Of a DNA stretch of 64,000 nt, positions 24,837 to 34,408 are shown piece by piece (the stretch's first letter is position 1; each line of letters begins with the position of its first letter). This DNA is from Streptomyces rubiginosohelvolus (GTDB taxonomy: Bacteria; Actinomycetota; Actinomycetes; Streptomycetales; Streptomycetaceae): the NCBI RefSeq assembly GCF_014649875.1, contig NZ_BMTW01000003.1, positions 372,001-436,000 of the forward strand, in the 5' to 3' direction. The notes under the pieces were generated by a model, which saw nothing but the letters and a program-made list of their open reading frames with translations, was not told the origin of the DNA and searched no databases. The position numbers and the translations under genes were made by a program.

Positions 24837-24978
24837 GCCCTCCGCGCCGCAGGAGTACGGGCCGGGTCCACTGGCTGCGGCCCGCTCCGGCGGTGTCTCG
24901 GTGTGCCCCGGACTCTCCGGTCGTTCCCCGTGGGGTGCCTTACTGTGGTGCCTTTCCGGGCGAGCCGAACGAGGCACC

Positions 24979-26199
24979 ATGAGCCAGATCGAGGTCAAGG
25001 TGGCCGATGCGTCGGCCATACCCGCAAAGGTGGGGCACCAGGGTTCCGGCCCGTCGGCCACGCCGCGGCTGTACGCCCTGGACGCCCTGCGGGTGATGGC
25101 CGCGCTGAGCGTCCTGGCCTTTCACTACACCGGCGTGGACGCGGCGACCGCGGCCAACTGGGGGGTGAACCCCCGGGAGCTGTTCCCCTGGCTGTTCCCC
25201 GTGACCTCGTACGGTTCGTACGGGGTCCAGCTCTTCTTCCTGATCAGCGGCTTCGTCATCTGCCTGTCGGCCTGGGACCGCAGCCCGGGCCAGTTCGTCC
25301 GGGCCCGCTTCCTGCGGCTCTTCCCCGCCTACTGGTTCTCGGCGGTCGCCGCGTTCGTGGTCTGGCGGGCACTGCCCGACGGGGCGCGCACCGGGCCGAG
25401 CATCAGCGAGTCGCTGACGAACCTGACGATGCTCCAGGTCCCGCTCTCCGCCCAGCATCTGGTGGGCGCCTACTGGACCCTGTGGGTCGAGCTCACGTTC
25501 TATCTGATCTTCCTGCTGGTGATCTGGAAGGGGCTCGACTACCGGCGCGTCTCGGTCTTCTGCTGGCTGTGGCTCCTGGCGAGCGTGCTCGTGCAGCAGC
25601 CGGGGAACCAGGTGCCGATCCTCGGGATCTTCGCGCAGCCGCTGAACACCGCGCTGTTCGTGAGCGGCATCGCGATGTATCTGATGTACCGCTTCGGGCC
25701 CGACCTCCAGCTGTGGGGGCTGCTGGCCGCCGGCTGGCTGGTGATGCAGAGCGATCTGGTCCAGCACGCCGACGGCCTCCGGCACGACCGCGGCATGGAC
25801 CGCGACCCGTACATCGCGCTCGCTCTGGTCACCGTGTTCTACCTGCTGGTGCTGGCGGTCGCCCTGCACAAGCTGGACCGAGTGGGATGGCGTGGGTTCG
25901 CGCCCGCCGGGGCCTTGGTCTATCCGCTCTACCTGCTGCACGAGGAGCTCGGCTGGGCGGTGATCCGCAGCCTGTACGGAAGGCTGGGCGCCTGGCCGAC
26001 CCTGCTGCTCACCGTCGCGCTGATGATCCTGGCGGCCTGGCTGCTCCACCGCCTGGTCGAGCGGCCGTCCCAGCGGTGGCTGCGGAGCCGGCTGGCCCGG
26101 GAGGACCGGGACCGGGCGGACCGCGGCACGCCGAAGAGCCCCCGGCCGGATGACGGCGGAGGCTCCTCGGTCCTGCCCGGCGGTGTCAGCCGCCGATGA
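24979..26199 (+). CDS. Acyltransferase-3 family membrane protein
   Basis: The 406-aa integral membrane protein carries the acyltransferase-3 signatures: LYALDALRVMAALSVLAFHYTG near residue 36, then VQLFFLISGFVICLSAWDR and FLRLFPAYW, followed by about ten helices. Such enzymes O-acylate (often O-acetylate) extracellular polysaccharides or peptidoglycan. ATG 24979 has GAGGCACC upstream; the long open frame before it is not coding-like. It lies 142 bases after the WbpD-like gene and could be co-transcribed. Its last 14 bases overlap the convergent UDP-sugar dehydrogenase gene. It likely modifies the polymer encoded here. Confidence 0.85.
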   Translation: MSQIEVKVADASAIPAKVGHQGSGPSATPRLYALDALRVMAALSVLAFHYTGVDAATAANWGVNPRELFPWLFPVTSYGSYGVQLFFLISGFVICLSAWDRSPGQFVRARFLRLFPAYWFSAVAAFVVWRALPDGARTGPSISESLTNLTMLQVPLSAQHLVGAYWTLWVELTFYLIFLLVIWKGLDYRRVSVFCWLWLLASVLVQQPGNQVPILGIFAQPLNTALFVSGIAMYLMYRFGPDLQLWGLLAAGWLVMQSDLVQHADGLRHDRGMDRDPYIALALVTVFYLLVLAVALHKLDRVGWRGFAPAGALVYPLYLLHEELGWAVIRSLYGRLGAWPTLLLTVALMILAAWLLHRLVERPSQRWLRSRLAREDRDRADRGTPKSPRPDDGGGSSVLPGGVSRR

Positions 26200-27469
26200 C
26201 GACGCGGCGCACGCCGGCCCAGTTGGCCGGGTCCGTCGTGCGGCGGCCGTCGACCAGGACGCGGACGTCCGGAAGGTCGGCGGCGGACAGCTCGCGGTAC
26301 TCGGCGTGGTCGGCCTGGAGGACCGCCGCGGTGACGGCCTGGCCCTCGTGCGGGACGAGGCCCAGAGCGGTCAGCTCCTCCGGGGTGTACATCGGGTCCG
26401 AGACGAACGGCACCGCGCCCCGCGCCTTCAGCGCCTCCACGACACCGAAGACACCGGAGAAGGCGGTCTCCTTGACGCCGCCGCGGTACGCCGCGCCCAG
26501 CACCACGACCCCGACGCCGTCCAGGTCGCCGTACGCGGCGGCCAGCAGGTCGACGGCGTAGGCGGGCATCGCGGCGTTCGCCTCGCGGGCCGAACGCACG
26601 ACGGTCGCCTCCGGGTCGTTCCACAGGTACATCCGCGGGTAGATCGGGATGCAGTGGCCGCCCACGGCGATGCCGGGCTGGTGGATGTGGCTGTAGGGCT
26701 GGCTGTTGCAGGCCTCGATGACCTTCTTGACGTCGATGTCGTTCTGGTCGGCGAACCGGGCGAACTGGTTGGCCAGACCGATGTTCACGTCGCGGTAGGT
26801 GGTCTCGGCGAGCTTCGCCAGCTCGGAGGCCTCCGCCGTACCGAGGTCCCAGACGCCGTTCGGGCGGGGCAGGTCCTCGCGCTCGTCGAAGTCGAGGACG
26901 GCCTCGTAGAAGGCGACGCCCGCGGCGGAGGACGCCTCGTCGATGCCGCCGACGAGCTTGGGGTAGCGACGCAGGTCGGCGAAGACCCGGCCGGTGAGCA
27001 CCCGCTCCGGCGAGAAGACCAGGTGGAAGTCCTCGCCGGGGGTGAGGCCCGAGCCCTCGGCCAGCATCGGCGCCCAGCGGGTACGGGTGGTGCCGACCGG
27101 GAGCGTGGTCTCGTAGCTGACCAGGGTGCCGGGCTTGAGGCCGGCCGCGATGGCCTTGGTGGCGGCGTCCATCCAGCCGAAGTCCGGGGTGCCCTCGGCG
27201 TCCACGAAGAGCGGGACGACGACCACGACGGCGTCGGACGCGGCGACCGCGGCCGTGGTGTCCGTCGTCGCGGAGAGCAGGCCCGCGCCGACCGTCTCCT
27301 TCAGCTTGACGTCCAGGTCGTGCTCGCCGGGGAACGGCTCGGTGGCCGCGTTGACGAGTTCGACGACCTTCTCGTTGACGTCCGCGCCGATGACCTTGTG
27401 GCCCTTGGCGGCGAACTGCACGGCGAGCGGAAGCCCGATCTTGCCGAGCGCCACTACACAGATGTTCAT
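26186..27469 (-). CDS. UDP-N-acetylhexosamine 6-dehydrogenase (WbpA/WecC type)
   Basis: The 427-aa NAD-dependent dehydrogenase oxidises the C6 hydroxyl of a UDP-sugar to a carboxylate in two steps. Visible elements are the N-terminal Rossmann motif (CVVALGKIGLPLAVQFA), YETTLPVGTT, ELAKLAETTYRDVNI, and the catalytic cysteine in VGGHCIPIYP, then the C-terminal substrate domain with VVLGAAYRGGVKET. It is most like UDP-GlcNAc/UDP-ManNAc dehydrogenases rather than UDP-glucose dehydrogenase, which fits the WbpB- and WbpE-like genes nearby. The GT2 gene ends five bases upstream of its ATG, so it is the last gene of the GT operon. Confidence 0.85.
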   Translation of the reverse strand: MNICVVALGKIGLPLAVQFAAKGHKVIGADVNEKVVELVNAATEPFPGEHDLDVKLKETVGAGLLSATTDTTAAVAASDAVVVVVPLFVDAEGTPDFGWMDAATKAIAAGLKPGTLVSYETTLPVGTTRTRWAPMLAEGSGLTPGEDFHLVFSPERVLTGRVFADLRRYPKLVGGIDEASSAAGVAFYEAVLDFDEREDLPRPNGVWDLGTAEASELAKLAETTYRDVNIGLANQFARFADQNDIDVKKVIEACNSQPYSHIHQPGIAVGGHCIPIYPRMYLWNDPEATVVRSAREANAAMPAYAVDLLAAAYGDLDGVGVVVLGAAYRGGVKETAFSGVFGVVEALKARGAVPFVSDPMYTPEELTALGLVPHEGQAVTAAVLQADHAEYRELSAADLPDVRVLVDGRRTTDPANWAGVRRVVIGG

Positions 27470-27474
27470 CGGGG

Positions 27475-29088
27475 TTACTTCCTCTTCGACCTGGACAGCG
27501 TTCGGCGCAGCCGCGCGCCGACGCCGGACTTCGGTTCCCGCAGGGGGGCCGTCGTGATCACGAGCCGGCCCTTGGTGTTGCCGTTCGCTGCCACGCGGTG
27601 GGGCTCATCGCTCCCCCAGCGGCGTGCCAACGGCATCGGCCGCCCTTCGGTGCGTACCGGGATCTCGTACGTCGAGCCCGCCACGTCCACGTACAGGCGC
27701 ACGCCCCTCTTGGAGCGCGTGGGAGCCAGCGGAATCCGGGCGGTCAGCAGGGTGCCGCCGTCCTCGGCCGGGCCGGTGGTGAGCGTGCCGACGCGCTTCG
27801 GGCGTGCGGCGTCCCCCGGGAGCTTACGTGCGCCCGCTTTGTCCGCGCTCTGCGGCATGGCGCCCTGAGCGAGGGCGACCACGGCCGACGAGGTGTCGCC
27901 CGTGATGCCGACGCGCAGGTTCACGACGGCGGAGAGCTCCGTGCCGTGCTGTTCCCAGTCGGCCGACTCCAGGCGCGTCCCGGCGGAGAGGCGGCCCGCC
28001 ACCGTCTCGCGCACCTCGTAATAGCGGTCGTCGAGACCGACGGCCGGGTCCCGGAATCCGGGATAGGCGGCGAAGGCACGGTCGCCCTCCAGCAGGAAGG
28101 GGGGCGCTCCGTGCGCGGTCTCCTCCGCGATGGCGCGGGTCAGCTCCTCGACGGCGCCGCTGCGGGCCAGGCCGAAGCGCACCCGGCGCTTGACCCCGGT
28201 GCCGTCGCGCAGGCCGTCGGTGAAGTAGGCGTCCACCAGGGCGCCGACGCCCTCGCACACCTGGCGGCGCGTGTCGGCGTCGAGCGCGGGGAAGTCCTTC
28301 TGCAGAAGCTTGGTCAGCTCCCAGTCGAAGTGCCGCTTGAACACGGCGTCGCGCCGGGGACCCGCGGGGATCAGCGCGGCCGTGTGCTCCATGATCCGCT
28401 GGACGCAGCGGAGCCGGGCAAGGTGGTTCGCCCGGTAGGTGATGTTGCTGGCGTCGCCGCGCTTGACCGCGTAATAGCAGGTGTAGTCGGAGAGCACGGA
28501 AATCTTCCGGGCCCGGACGCACGCCTCGATGGTGAACGGCTGGTCGCTTCCGACCGGCATGTCCTCGGGAAAGCGAAGTCCGTATTTCTCGACCAGTTCG
28601 CGGCGAAAGAGCTTGGTATTGGCCAGAGTGAAAGGAAGCTCGGAATCGTCGAGGGTGACGTCGCGGTTTCCGGTGTACAGCTTCTGGTGGACGTAGCGTC
28701 CGTTGGTCCCGACCATCTTGCCGATGACCACGTCGGATTCGTTGGCGTCGGCGCAGGCGACCATCCGCTCCAGCGCCTCTTCGCCGAGATGGTCGTCGGA
28801 GCCGATGAAGTAGACGAAGCGACCGGTCGCCAGTTCCAGTGCCCGGTTGCTCGGAGCGGCCGGGCCGCCCGAGTTGGGCTGGTGGACGACGGTGAAGACG
28901 TCCGGGTACAGGTGCGCGAAGCGGTCGAGTTCCTTGCCGCTGTCGTCGGTCGAACCGTCGTCGACCGCCACGACCTGCAGCCGGTCGTGGCCGATGCTCT
29001 GTCCCACCAGCGAGTTCAGGCACTCCGTGAGATAGGGCATCGTGTTGTAGACCGCGACGACGACGCTGACGTCGGGTGTGGCGCTCAT
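27475..29088 (-). CDS. GT2-family glycosyltransferase with C-terminal extension
   Basis: The 537-aa protein has an N-terminal GT-A domain (VSVVVAVYNTMPYLTECL, VVAVDDGSTDDSG, ELATGRFVYFIGSDDHLGEEAL, DQPFTIEACV) closely similar in layout to the GT2 at 15701-16939. The last 180 residues (from about 360) are beta-rich and resemble an appended carbohydrate-binding-like domain. The ATG overlaps the upstream GT4 stop as ATGA, so the two are translationally coupled. Base composition is a little lower in G+C around 28480-28700. The donor sugar is unknown; a UDP-diacetamido uronate is one candidate. Confidence 0.85.
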   Translation of the reverse strand: MSATPDVSVVVAVYNTMPYLTECLNSLVGQSIGHDRLQVVAVDDGSTDDSGKELDRFAHLYPDVFTVVHQPNSGGPAAPSNRALELATGRFVYFIGSDDHLGEEALERMVACADANESDVVIGKMVGTNGRYVHQKLYTGNRDVTLDDSELPFTLANTKLFRRELVEKYGLRFPEDMPVGSDQPFTIEACVRARKISVLSDYTCYYAVKRGDASNITYRANHLARLRCVQRIMEHTAALIPAGPRRDAVFKRHFDWELTKLLQKDFPALDADTRRQVCEGVGALVDAYFTDGLRDGTGVKRRVRFGLARSGAVEELTRAIAEETAHGAPPFLLEGDRAFAAYPGFRDPAVGLDDRYYEVRETVAGRLSAGTRLESADWEQHGTELSAVVNLRVGITGDTSSAVVALAQGAMPQSADKAGARKLPGDAARPKRVGTLTTGPAEDGGTLLTARIPLAPTRSKRGVRLYVDVAGSTYEIPVRTEGRPMPLARRWGSDEPHRVAANGNTKGRLVITTAPLREPKSGVGARLRRTLSRSKRK

Positions 29089-30671
29089 CCTCGGGTGCCC
29101 GCCTTCTTCACATCGGAAAGCAGTCGCGTGTACAGGCCGTCCAGCACTTCGGCCTGGGCCTCCCAGGTCCAGGTGTCGAGCATTTCCGGCTTGTCGTAGG
29201 CCGCGGTGTAGCGGTCCGGTTCGGCCAGGACCTGCTTGATCGCCCGGACCAGGTCCGGGACGTCCTCGGCGACACAGATCTCGCCCTGCCCGGTGGAGCG
29301 GACGACCTCGGACATGGTCTTCACATCGCTGACCACCAGCGGAAGCCGCGCGTGCGAGTACTCGAAGAACTTGGTGATCAGAGCGATCTCATGGTTCGGC
29401 CAGTGGTGGATCGGGATGCAGCCCACGTTCGCGGCCGACAGGAAGCGGACCACCTGCCAGTGCGGGACGTAGGGCACGACGTGCAGCCGGTCGCCCGCAC
29501 CCAGCTCCTCCGCCCTGGCCTGGAGCCCCTTGATGTACGCGGCCGCGGGCCGGGGGACGACCAGGGCCATGTGCACCCCGTCGAGCGCGGGCAGCGCCTC
29601 GACCATGTCTCCGAGGCCGCGCTGCGGGCCGGGCGATCCGCTGTAGACGGCCAGCGGGACGTCGGGGCCGATGCCGCACAGCTCACGGAGATCGGGTACG
29701 GGCTCGGTCTCCTCGCCCTCGCGCGGCTCGACGGGACGGTCCGGCGCGTTGAGAACGACCGTGGGCCGCTCCGTGAGCCCGTGCCGCTCGCGCAGGAGGT
29801 CACCGAGCCCTTCGGAGACCGTCACGACGGCGTCGGCGAAGGGGGCGTACTCGCTCTCGTGCGCCGTGTTGCCCGGGATCCAGTGGGCGTTGTCCTCCCA
29901 GGGGCGCACCCCGGGCAGGAACTCGTGGGCGTCCCACACCAGCTTGACCTGGCGCCCCTTGGCCCGCGCCCGTATCGCGGCGCGGGCGCCCACACCCAGC
30001 ATCCGGAAGTCGTTGGCGTGGATGAGGTCCGGCTTGAGGGCGTCGATCTCCTTGCCGTACGTCAGCTCGTAGTCCCAGAGGACGGGTTCGAGCCTGCGCC
30101 AGGCCCTCTTGCCCTTCACAGCCTTCCAGAACGCGGTGAACGCGCGGTCCAGCGGGCCGCGCAGCGCACGCCCGGCGCGCTGCGCCTCGGCCGTCTGGCC
30201 GGAGCGGAAGGCGACCCAGCTCTGCACGATCCGGGAGACCGGTCCGGCGACGACCAGACGGACCTTCTCGGACTTGCGGAACAGCGGGGAGCCCACGGAG
30301 TGCGGAGCCACCTTGAGCGCCGCACGCCTGGTCATCACGTCCGCCCGCCACGCCTTCACCCACTGCCGCCGGTAGGCCCCGAGGGGACCCGGCGGGTAGG
30401 CCAGCGGCCGGCGCAGCAGGGAGCGGTGCCGCTCCGCGTGCCGCTTGGCCAGCGGGGTCTTCAGCGGCAGCAGCCGCACCTGTGCGTCCCCGAGCTTCCA
30501 GCTGCGCCCGCTGCCGCTGCGCACCAGGCCGAGGAGGGTCACGTCCCAGCCGGCCGCGGCCATGGACTCCGCGGCCTTCTGCACCCGGGAGTCGCCGTCG
30601 ACCTTGTTGTCGACCAGCATGACGACCCGGCCCCTGCCGGGCCCGTCCTCCGACACGTCCTGCGCTTCCAT
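29085..30671 (-). CDS. GT4-family glycosyltransferase
   Basis: The 528-aa GT-B enzyme shows the N-terminal DGDSRVQKAAESMAAAGWDV, LIHANDFRMLG, VWDAHEFLPGV, AVYSGSPGPQRGLGDMVEAL and the donor-site ITKFFEYSHARLPLV. It is a paralog of the first half of the neighbouring 863-aa protein. I chose ATG 30671, with AAAGG seven bases upstream. GTG 30695, which overlaps the upstream stop as GTGA, is also possible and adds eight residues. It should extend the wall polymer at the cytoplasmic face. Confidence 0.85.
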   Translation of the reverse strand: MEAQDVSEDGPGRGRVVMLVDNKVDGDSRVQKAAESMAAAGWDVTLLGLVRSGSGRSWKLGDAQVRLLPLKTPLAKRHAERHRSLLRRPLAYPPGPLGAYRRQWVKAWRADVMTRRAALKVAPHSVGSPLFRKSEKVRLVVAGPVSRIVQSWVAFRSGQTAEAQRAGRALRGPLDRAFTAFWKAVKGKRAWRRLEPVLWDYELTYGKEIDALKPDLIHANDFRMLGVGARAAIRARAKGRQVKLVWDAHEFLPGVRPWEDNAHWIPGNTAHESEYAPFADAVVTVSEGLGDLLRERHGLTERPTVVLNAPDRPVEPREGEETEPVPDLRELCGIGPDVPLAVYSGSPGPQRGLGDMVEALPALDGVHMALVVPRPAAAYIKGLQARAEELGAGDRLHVVPYVPHWQVVRFLSAANVGCIPIHHWPNHEIALITKFFEYSHARLPLVVSDVKTMSEVVRSTGQGEICVAEDVPDLVRAIKQVLAEPDRYTAAYDKPEMLDTWTWEAQAEVLDGLYTRLLSDVKKAGTRG

Positions 30672-30691
30672 CAACAGCCTTTCTGGACCAT

Positions 30692-33283
30692 TCACTTCAG
30701 GAATCCACCCAGCACTTGGGCGGTCCAGGTTCCGTCATGGTAGGTATGGGCGAACTCGACCGACGCCCGCCCGATCGCGGCAGTGCCCTCCCGGTCCTCC
30801 AGCAGGGCGCCCAGCACCTCCCGAAGGGTGTCGGGGGTGGCGTTGACGATGGGAAGCCCTCCTTGCGTGGCCTTCCTCACCGTCTCGCTGATGTAGCCGA
30901 CCACGGGCTTGCCCGCCGCCATCGCCTCCACGGCGAAGGTGCCGTAGCTGCCGGTGGTGAACTGGTCCAGGACCAGGTCCGCCGACTTGACCAGCTCCTG
31001 CATCTCGCTCCAGGGGATCCCCTCGGCGAGCCGGAAGTCGATCACTCCCTTGTCGTGGAGCTCCGTCAGCACCGGCATGATCCGGTCGGTGCCCTTGGTC
31101 CACCGCTTGGAGGGGGCGTGCAGCACGATGGGCCGCTCCCGCTCCATCACCGGCCGGTCGTCGGCCCAGGAGGCCACATCGACGACCAGGGGCGCCCACT
31201 GGGCGGTCGGCAGGTCCTCCAGCAGGTCGGGGGTGGTGACGAAGAGGGGCAGCCCGCTCTTCTCGGCGATCTTGAGGTTCCTGCGGGCCTTCGTCCGGAG
31301 CTTCTCCGCGATTCCCTCGGGGGCGTCGCGGAACAGGGAGAACTCGTGGCGCTCCAGGTGGCGGCCCGGATCGCGGATCTCGCTGCCGTGGGCCAGCAGG
31401 GCGACCTTGACGCGGGCCTTGCGGAGCGCGGCGAGATCACCCTGGATCGAGTCGCCGTTGAGCCGCCCGAAAAGCGGCTGGAACGCGTCGACCAGCACAT
31501 GTGTATAGCGGCCGATGACCCGCTTGACCTGCTCCAGCTGTACGTCGAGTTCGGCGAGGCTCGTGGCGTCGACGTAGACGTCGGCGGGGTAGTCGAACGA
31601 CTCGGGAAGCTGGTTCATCACCACTTCGACCGATACGTCCGGATTAGCCTGGGTGACCGCCTGGGCGAACGCGGCGCCCTGTCCGGCGTAGTTCGCGGGG
31701 CCGAGACCGAGCTTGATCCGGGTCGCTCCGAGCTTCCGCCAGGTCGGTGCGGTGCCCTCACCCGAGGCCTTCACCGGGCGGTTGAGCCCGGGGGTCTCCT
31801 GCACGGTCCACGGCACGTCCGTGCGCGGGCCGGGCGGCGTCTTCTTGGACAACGAGCGGTAGAGCTCCAGCAGGGCCGCGCTCTGCTGCTCCCAGGAGAG
31901 GTCCTTGAGCACGTCCTCGGTGATGTGCCCGGCCAGCTCCCGGCGCCTGCTCAGCGCGTCCCGGGCGGCGGCCACGAAGGTCTTGGGGTCGTCCCAGGTG
32001 AAGACCGTACCGAGCCCCTTCTCCTCGACGTAGGCCTTGATGACCCGCACGTCGCTGGTGACCAGCGGGAGCCCGGCCTGCAGATACTCCGCCACCTTCG
32101 TCGGCAGCGAGACCTCGCAGTTGGGCACCCGGCGGAACGGGGTGAGGCCGACGTCCGCGGAGGAGAGGTAGTCGGCGACCTCGTGCTGGAGCACGTACGG
32201 CACGAGGTGGACGCGGTCGCGTACGCCGAGCGACTCCGCCGTCTGCAGCAGTTCCTCCAGCAGCGGGGTGACCCGGCTGGAGACGATCGCCAGGTGCACC
32301 CCGGGCAGCTCGGAGAGCCCGTCGATGACGGCGTCCACACCGCGCTCCGGGCCGAGCCAGCCGGAATAGACCATCAGCGGTACGTCGGGCCCCAGGCCGC
32401 AGGACTCGCGGACGGACGGTCCGGCCCGGCCGGAACCGATCACCTCACGCACCGGCGAGTTGCCCACCACCACGGGCGGGCGGGGGAGCTTGTGGTCGGC
32501 GGCGAGGAGTTCGGCGAGCTGGCTGGAGACCGTGACCACCGCGTCGGCGCGGCCGATGAACTCGGCCTCGACGGCCGGGAACGCGTAGGCCTGCCGGCGG
32601 TTGGGCCATTCGACGCCCCGGACGTACTCGTGCGCGTCGTAGATCCAGACACAGCGGTGCCCCGCCGCCCGCAGCCGCGCCGAGCTGCGGGCGGCGGTGA
32701 CGATCGTGGTGGCGTCGTTGGCGTGGATGACGTCCGGTTTGAGCTTCTCCAGCACCGGACCGAAGGCCAGGTCGATGTCGACGAGCTGCGGCCAGTCTCG
32801 GCGCCAGTCACGGACCGGAGCGGGGTCCTTGGACGACCCACGTCGCTCCTCCCACTTGAACGCGCGCAGACGCAGCTGGTGGAGGACACGGCGGGCCCGC
32901 AGCACGGCCTTCAAGGACGCCTTCCGGGGCTCCTTCGCCCAGGCCGACTCCGCGGACTTCTGGCGGACCCAGGCACGGTAGGAGGCCTTGTACCGGTTCA
33001 GCTCGTTCTGGTCCCGGATCCCGAACTGTGTCACGGAGCCGCGCAGCGGATGGGTTCTGCGCACATTCACCGCACGCTTGAACTCCGTCGTCACGGGCAC
33101 CTTGATCACATCGATCGGGCCCATCCTGGAGCGCTCGACGCGCTTGCCGGTACTCCTCCCGATCAGCGTGACGTCCCAGCCGTCCCGGGCGGCTGCCACA
33201 GCCGTCTTCTGCACCCGCGAGTCGCCCGTGACACCGTTCGCGACGATCACTGCGAGCCGCGGGCGGCGGGCAGGGGATTCCAT
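30692..33283 (-). CDS. Tandem two-domain GT-B glycosyltransferase
   Basis: The 863-aa protein consists of two glycosyltransferase-like halves. Residues 1-480 are a GT4 enzyme paralogous to the next gene (TGDSRVQKTAVAAARDGWDV, VIHANDATTIV, IYDAHEYVRGVEW, MVYSGWLGPERGVDAV, PTKVAEYLQAGLPLV). Residues 505-863 are a second GT-B unit (KLGLGPANYAGQGAAF, IVLHAPSKRWTKGTDRI, VLDQFTTGSYGTFAVEAMA). The halves may add two sugars in sequence. The ATG has CTGGAGGAAG upstream. A hairpin-rich 114-base gap separates it from the WbpB-like gene, so it may start its own transcript. Confidence 0.85.
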   Translation of the reverse strand: MESPARRPRLAVIVANGVTGDSRVQKTAVAAARDGWDVTLIGRSTGKRVERSRMGPIDVIKVPVTTEFKRAVNVRRTHPLRGSVTQFGIRDQNELNRYKASYRAWVRQKSAESAWAKEPRKASLKAVLRARRVLHQLRLRAFKWEERRGSSKDPAPVRDWRRDWPQLVDIDLAFGPVLEKLKPDVIHANDATTIVTAARSSARLRAAGHRCVWIYDAHEYVRGVEWPNRRQAYAFPAVEAEFIGRADAVVTVSSQLAELLAADHKLPRPPVVVGNSPVREVIGSGRAGPSVRESCGLGPDVPLMVYSGWLGPERGVDAVIDGLSELPGVHLAIVSSRVTPLLEELLQTAESLGVRDRVHLVPYVLQHEVADYLSSADVGLTPFRRVPNCEVSLPTKVAEYLQAGLPLVTSDVRVIKAYVEEKGLGTVFTWDDPKTFVAAARDALSRRRELAGHITEDVLKDLSWEQQSAALLELYRSLSKKTPPGPRTDVPWTVQETPGLNRPVKASGEGTAPTWRKLGATRIKLGLGPANYAGQGAAFAQAVTQANPDVSVEVVMNQLPESFDYPADVYVDATSLAELDVQLEQVKRVIGRYTHVLVDAFQPLFGRLNGDSIQGDLAALRKARVKVALLAHGSEIRDPGRHLERHEFSLFRDAPEGIAEKLRTKARRNLKIAEKSGLPLFVTTPDLLEDLPTAQWAPLVVDVASWADDRPVMERERPIVLHAPSKRWTKGTDRIMPVLTELHDKGVIDFRLAEGIPWSEMQELVKSADLVLDQFTTGSYGTFAVEAMAAGKPVVGYISETVRKATQGGLPIVNATPDTLREVLGALLEDREGTAAIGRASVEFAHTYHDGTWTAQVLGGFLK

Positions 33284-33305
33284 TACGTGCTTCCTCCAGT
33301 GAAAA

Positions 33306-33341
33306 CAGGCGGGTCCGGGCGGGCGGACTCGGGCCCGCCTG
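33306..33341. terminator. GC hairpin before the tandem GT gene
   Basis: CAGGCGGG (33306-33313) and CCCGCCTG (33334-33341) form an 8-bp stem. It lies between the WbpB-like gene and the tandem GT gene, next to a second, better hairpin at 33355-33393. Confidence 0.4.
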
Positions 33342-33354
33342 CCCGGAACATCAG

Positions 33355-33393
33355 CGGCACGCCGTGTCGCCGGGCAACCGGCCTGTCGTGCCG
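33355..33393. terminator. Hairpin directly after the WbpB-like gene
   Basis: CGGCACG (33355-33361) pairs with CGTGCCG (33387-33393), and an inner CCGG/CCGG stem strengthens the fold. It begins four bases past the stop of the WbpB-like gene on the minus strand. Confidence 0.55.
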
Positions 33394-33397
33394 AGTC

Positions 33398-34408
33398 TCA
33401 GGTTGTGGTGCTGGTGGCTTGGGGACGAACCGTGGTGCCCCGGGTCGCCGACTCGATGACCGCGGCGGCCACCTCGACCGTACGAAGCCCCTGGCGCAAG
33501 GTGCAGATGTCTGCGGGCTTGCCCTGCACAGCGTCGCGGAACAGCTCGTGCTCGACAAGCAACGGCTCGCGCTTGGGGATGGCGTAACGGATCATGTCGC
33601 CCTCGGCGACCCCGCGGAACGCGCGCAGCGCCTCCCACTCGGTGGCGACGGCGGCGTTCGAGTGGAACGTGAGGTCGGCGGTGAGGGTGTCGGCGATGAA
33701 GCAGCCGCGCTCGCCGGTGACCGAGGTGAATCGTTCCTTGAGCGGGCTCAGCCAGTTGACCAGGTGGTTGACCATCGTGCCGTCGGACAGCTGGCCCACC
33801 GCGGAGACCATGTCCTCGTGCGGGCGGCCCGACTTGGAGACGGTGTGCGCCGCGATCGACGTGTACGTCTGGCCGGTGACCCAGCCCGTCAGGTCGATGT
33901 CGTGGGTGGCCAGGTCCTTGACCACGCCGACGTCGGCGATCCGGTGCGGGAAGGGGCCCTGGCGGCGGGTGACGACCTGGTAGACGTCGCCCAGCTCGCC
34001 GGCCTCCAGGCGGGCGCGGAGCGAGAGCAGGGCGGGGTTGCAGCGTTCGATGTGGCCGACGCCGGCGACCAGGCCGCGCGACTCGAAGGCGTCGACGAGG
34101 CGGCGGGCGCCCTCGACGGAGTCGGCGAGCGGCTTCTCGATCAGGGCGCCGACACCGGCGTCGGCGAGCTGGAGGCCGACCTCCTCGTGCAGCGCGGTCG
34201 GGCAGGCCACGACGGCGTAGTCGATGCCGAGGGCGATGAGCTCCTCGACGGTCGACAGGACGGGGGCGCCCTGGGCCCAGCCGTTCTTGTCGCCCATCGG
34301 GTCGACGACGCCGACCAGTTCGACGCCCTCCAGGCTCGCGAGGACGCGGGCGTGGTGGCGGCCCATGGAGCCGAGGCCGACGAGCCCGGCCTTGAGTACG
34401 GCGGTCAC
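33398..34408 (-). CDS. Gfo/Idh/MocA oxidoreductase, WbpB-like
   Basis: The 336-aa protein has an N-terminal NAD-binding fold (GLVGLGSMGRHHARVLA), the family EKP motif (GALIEKPLADS) and a C-terminal alpha/beta substrate domain (VVKDLATHDIDLTGW). WbpB/WlbA enzymes oxidise the C3 hydroxyl of UDP-GlcNAcA to a ketone. Here the gene starts at GTG in a 4-base GTGA overlap with the DegT-type aminotransferase gene, the tight coupling typical of wbpB-wbpE. Other sugar dehydrogenase or reductase roles cannot be excluded from sequence alone. Confidence 0.85.
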   Translation of the reverse strand: MTAVLKAGLVGLGSMGRHHARVLASLEGVELVGVVDPMGDKNGWAQGAPVLSTVEELIALGIDYAVVACPTALHEEVGLQLADAGVGALIEKPLADSVEGARRLVDAFESRGLVAGVGHIERCNPALLSLRARLEAGELGDVYQVVTRRQGPFPHRIADVGVVKDLATHDIDLTGWVTGQTYTSIAAHTVSKSGRPHEDMVSAVGQLSDGTMVNHLVNWLSPLKERFTSVTGERGCFIADTLTADLTFHSNAAVATEWEALRAFRGVAEGDMIRYAIPKREPLLVEHELFRDAVQGKPADICTLRQGLRTVEVAAAVIESATRGTTVRPQATSTTT

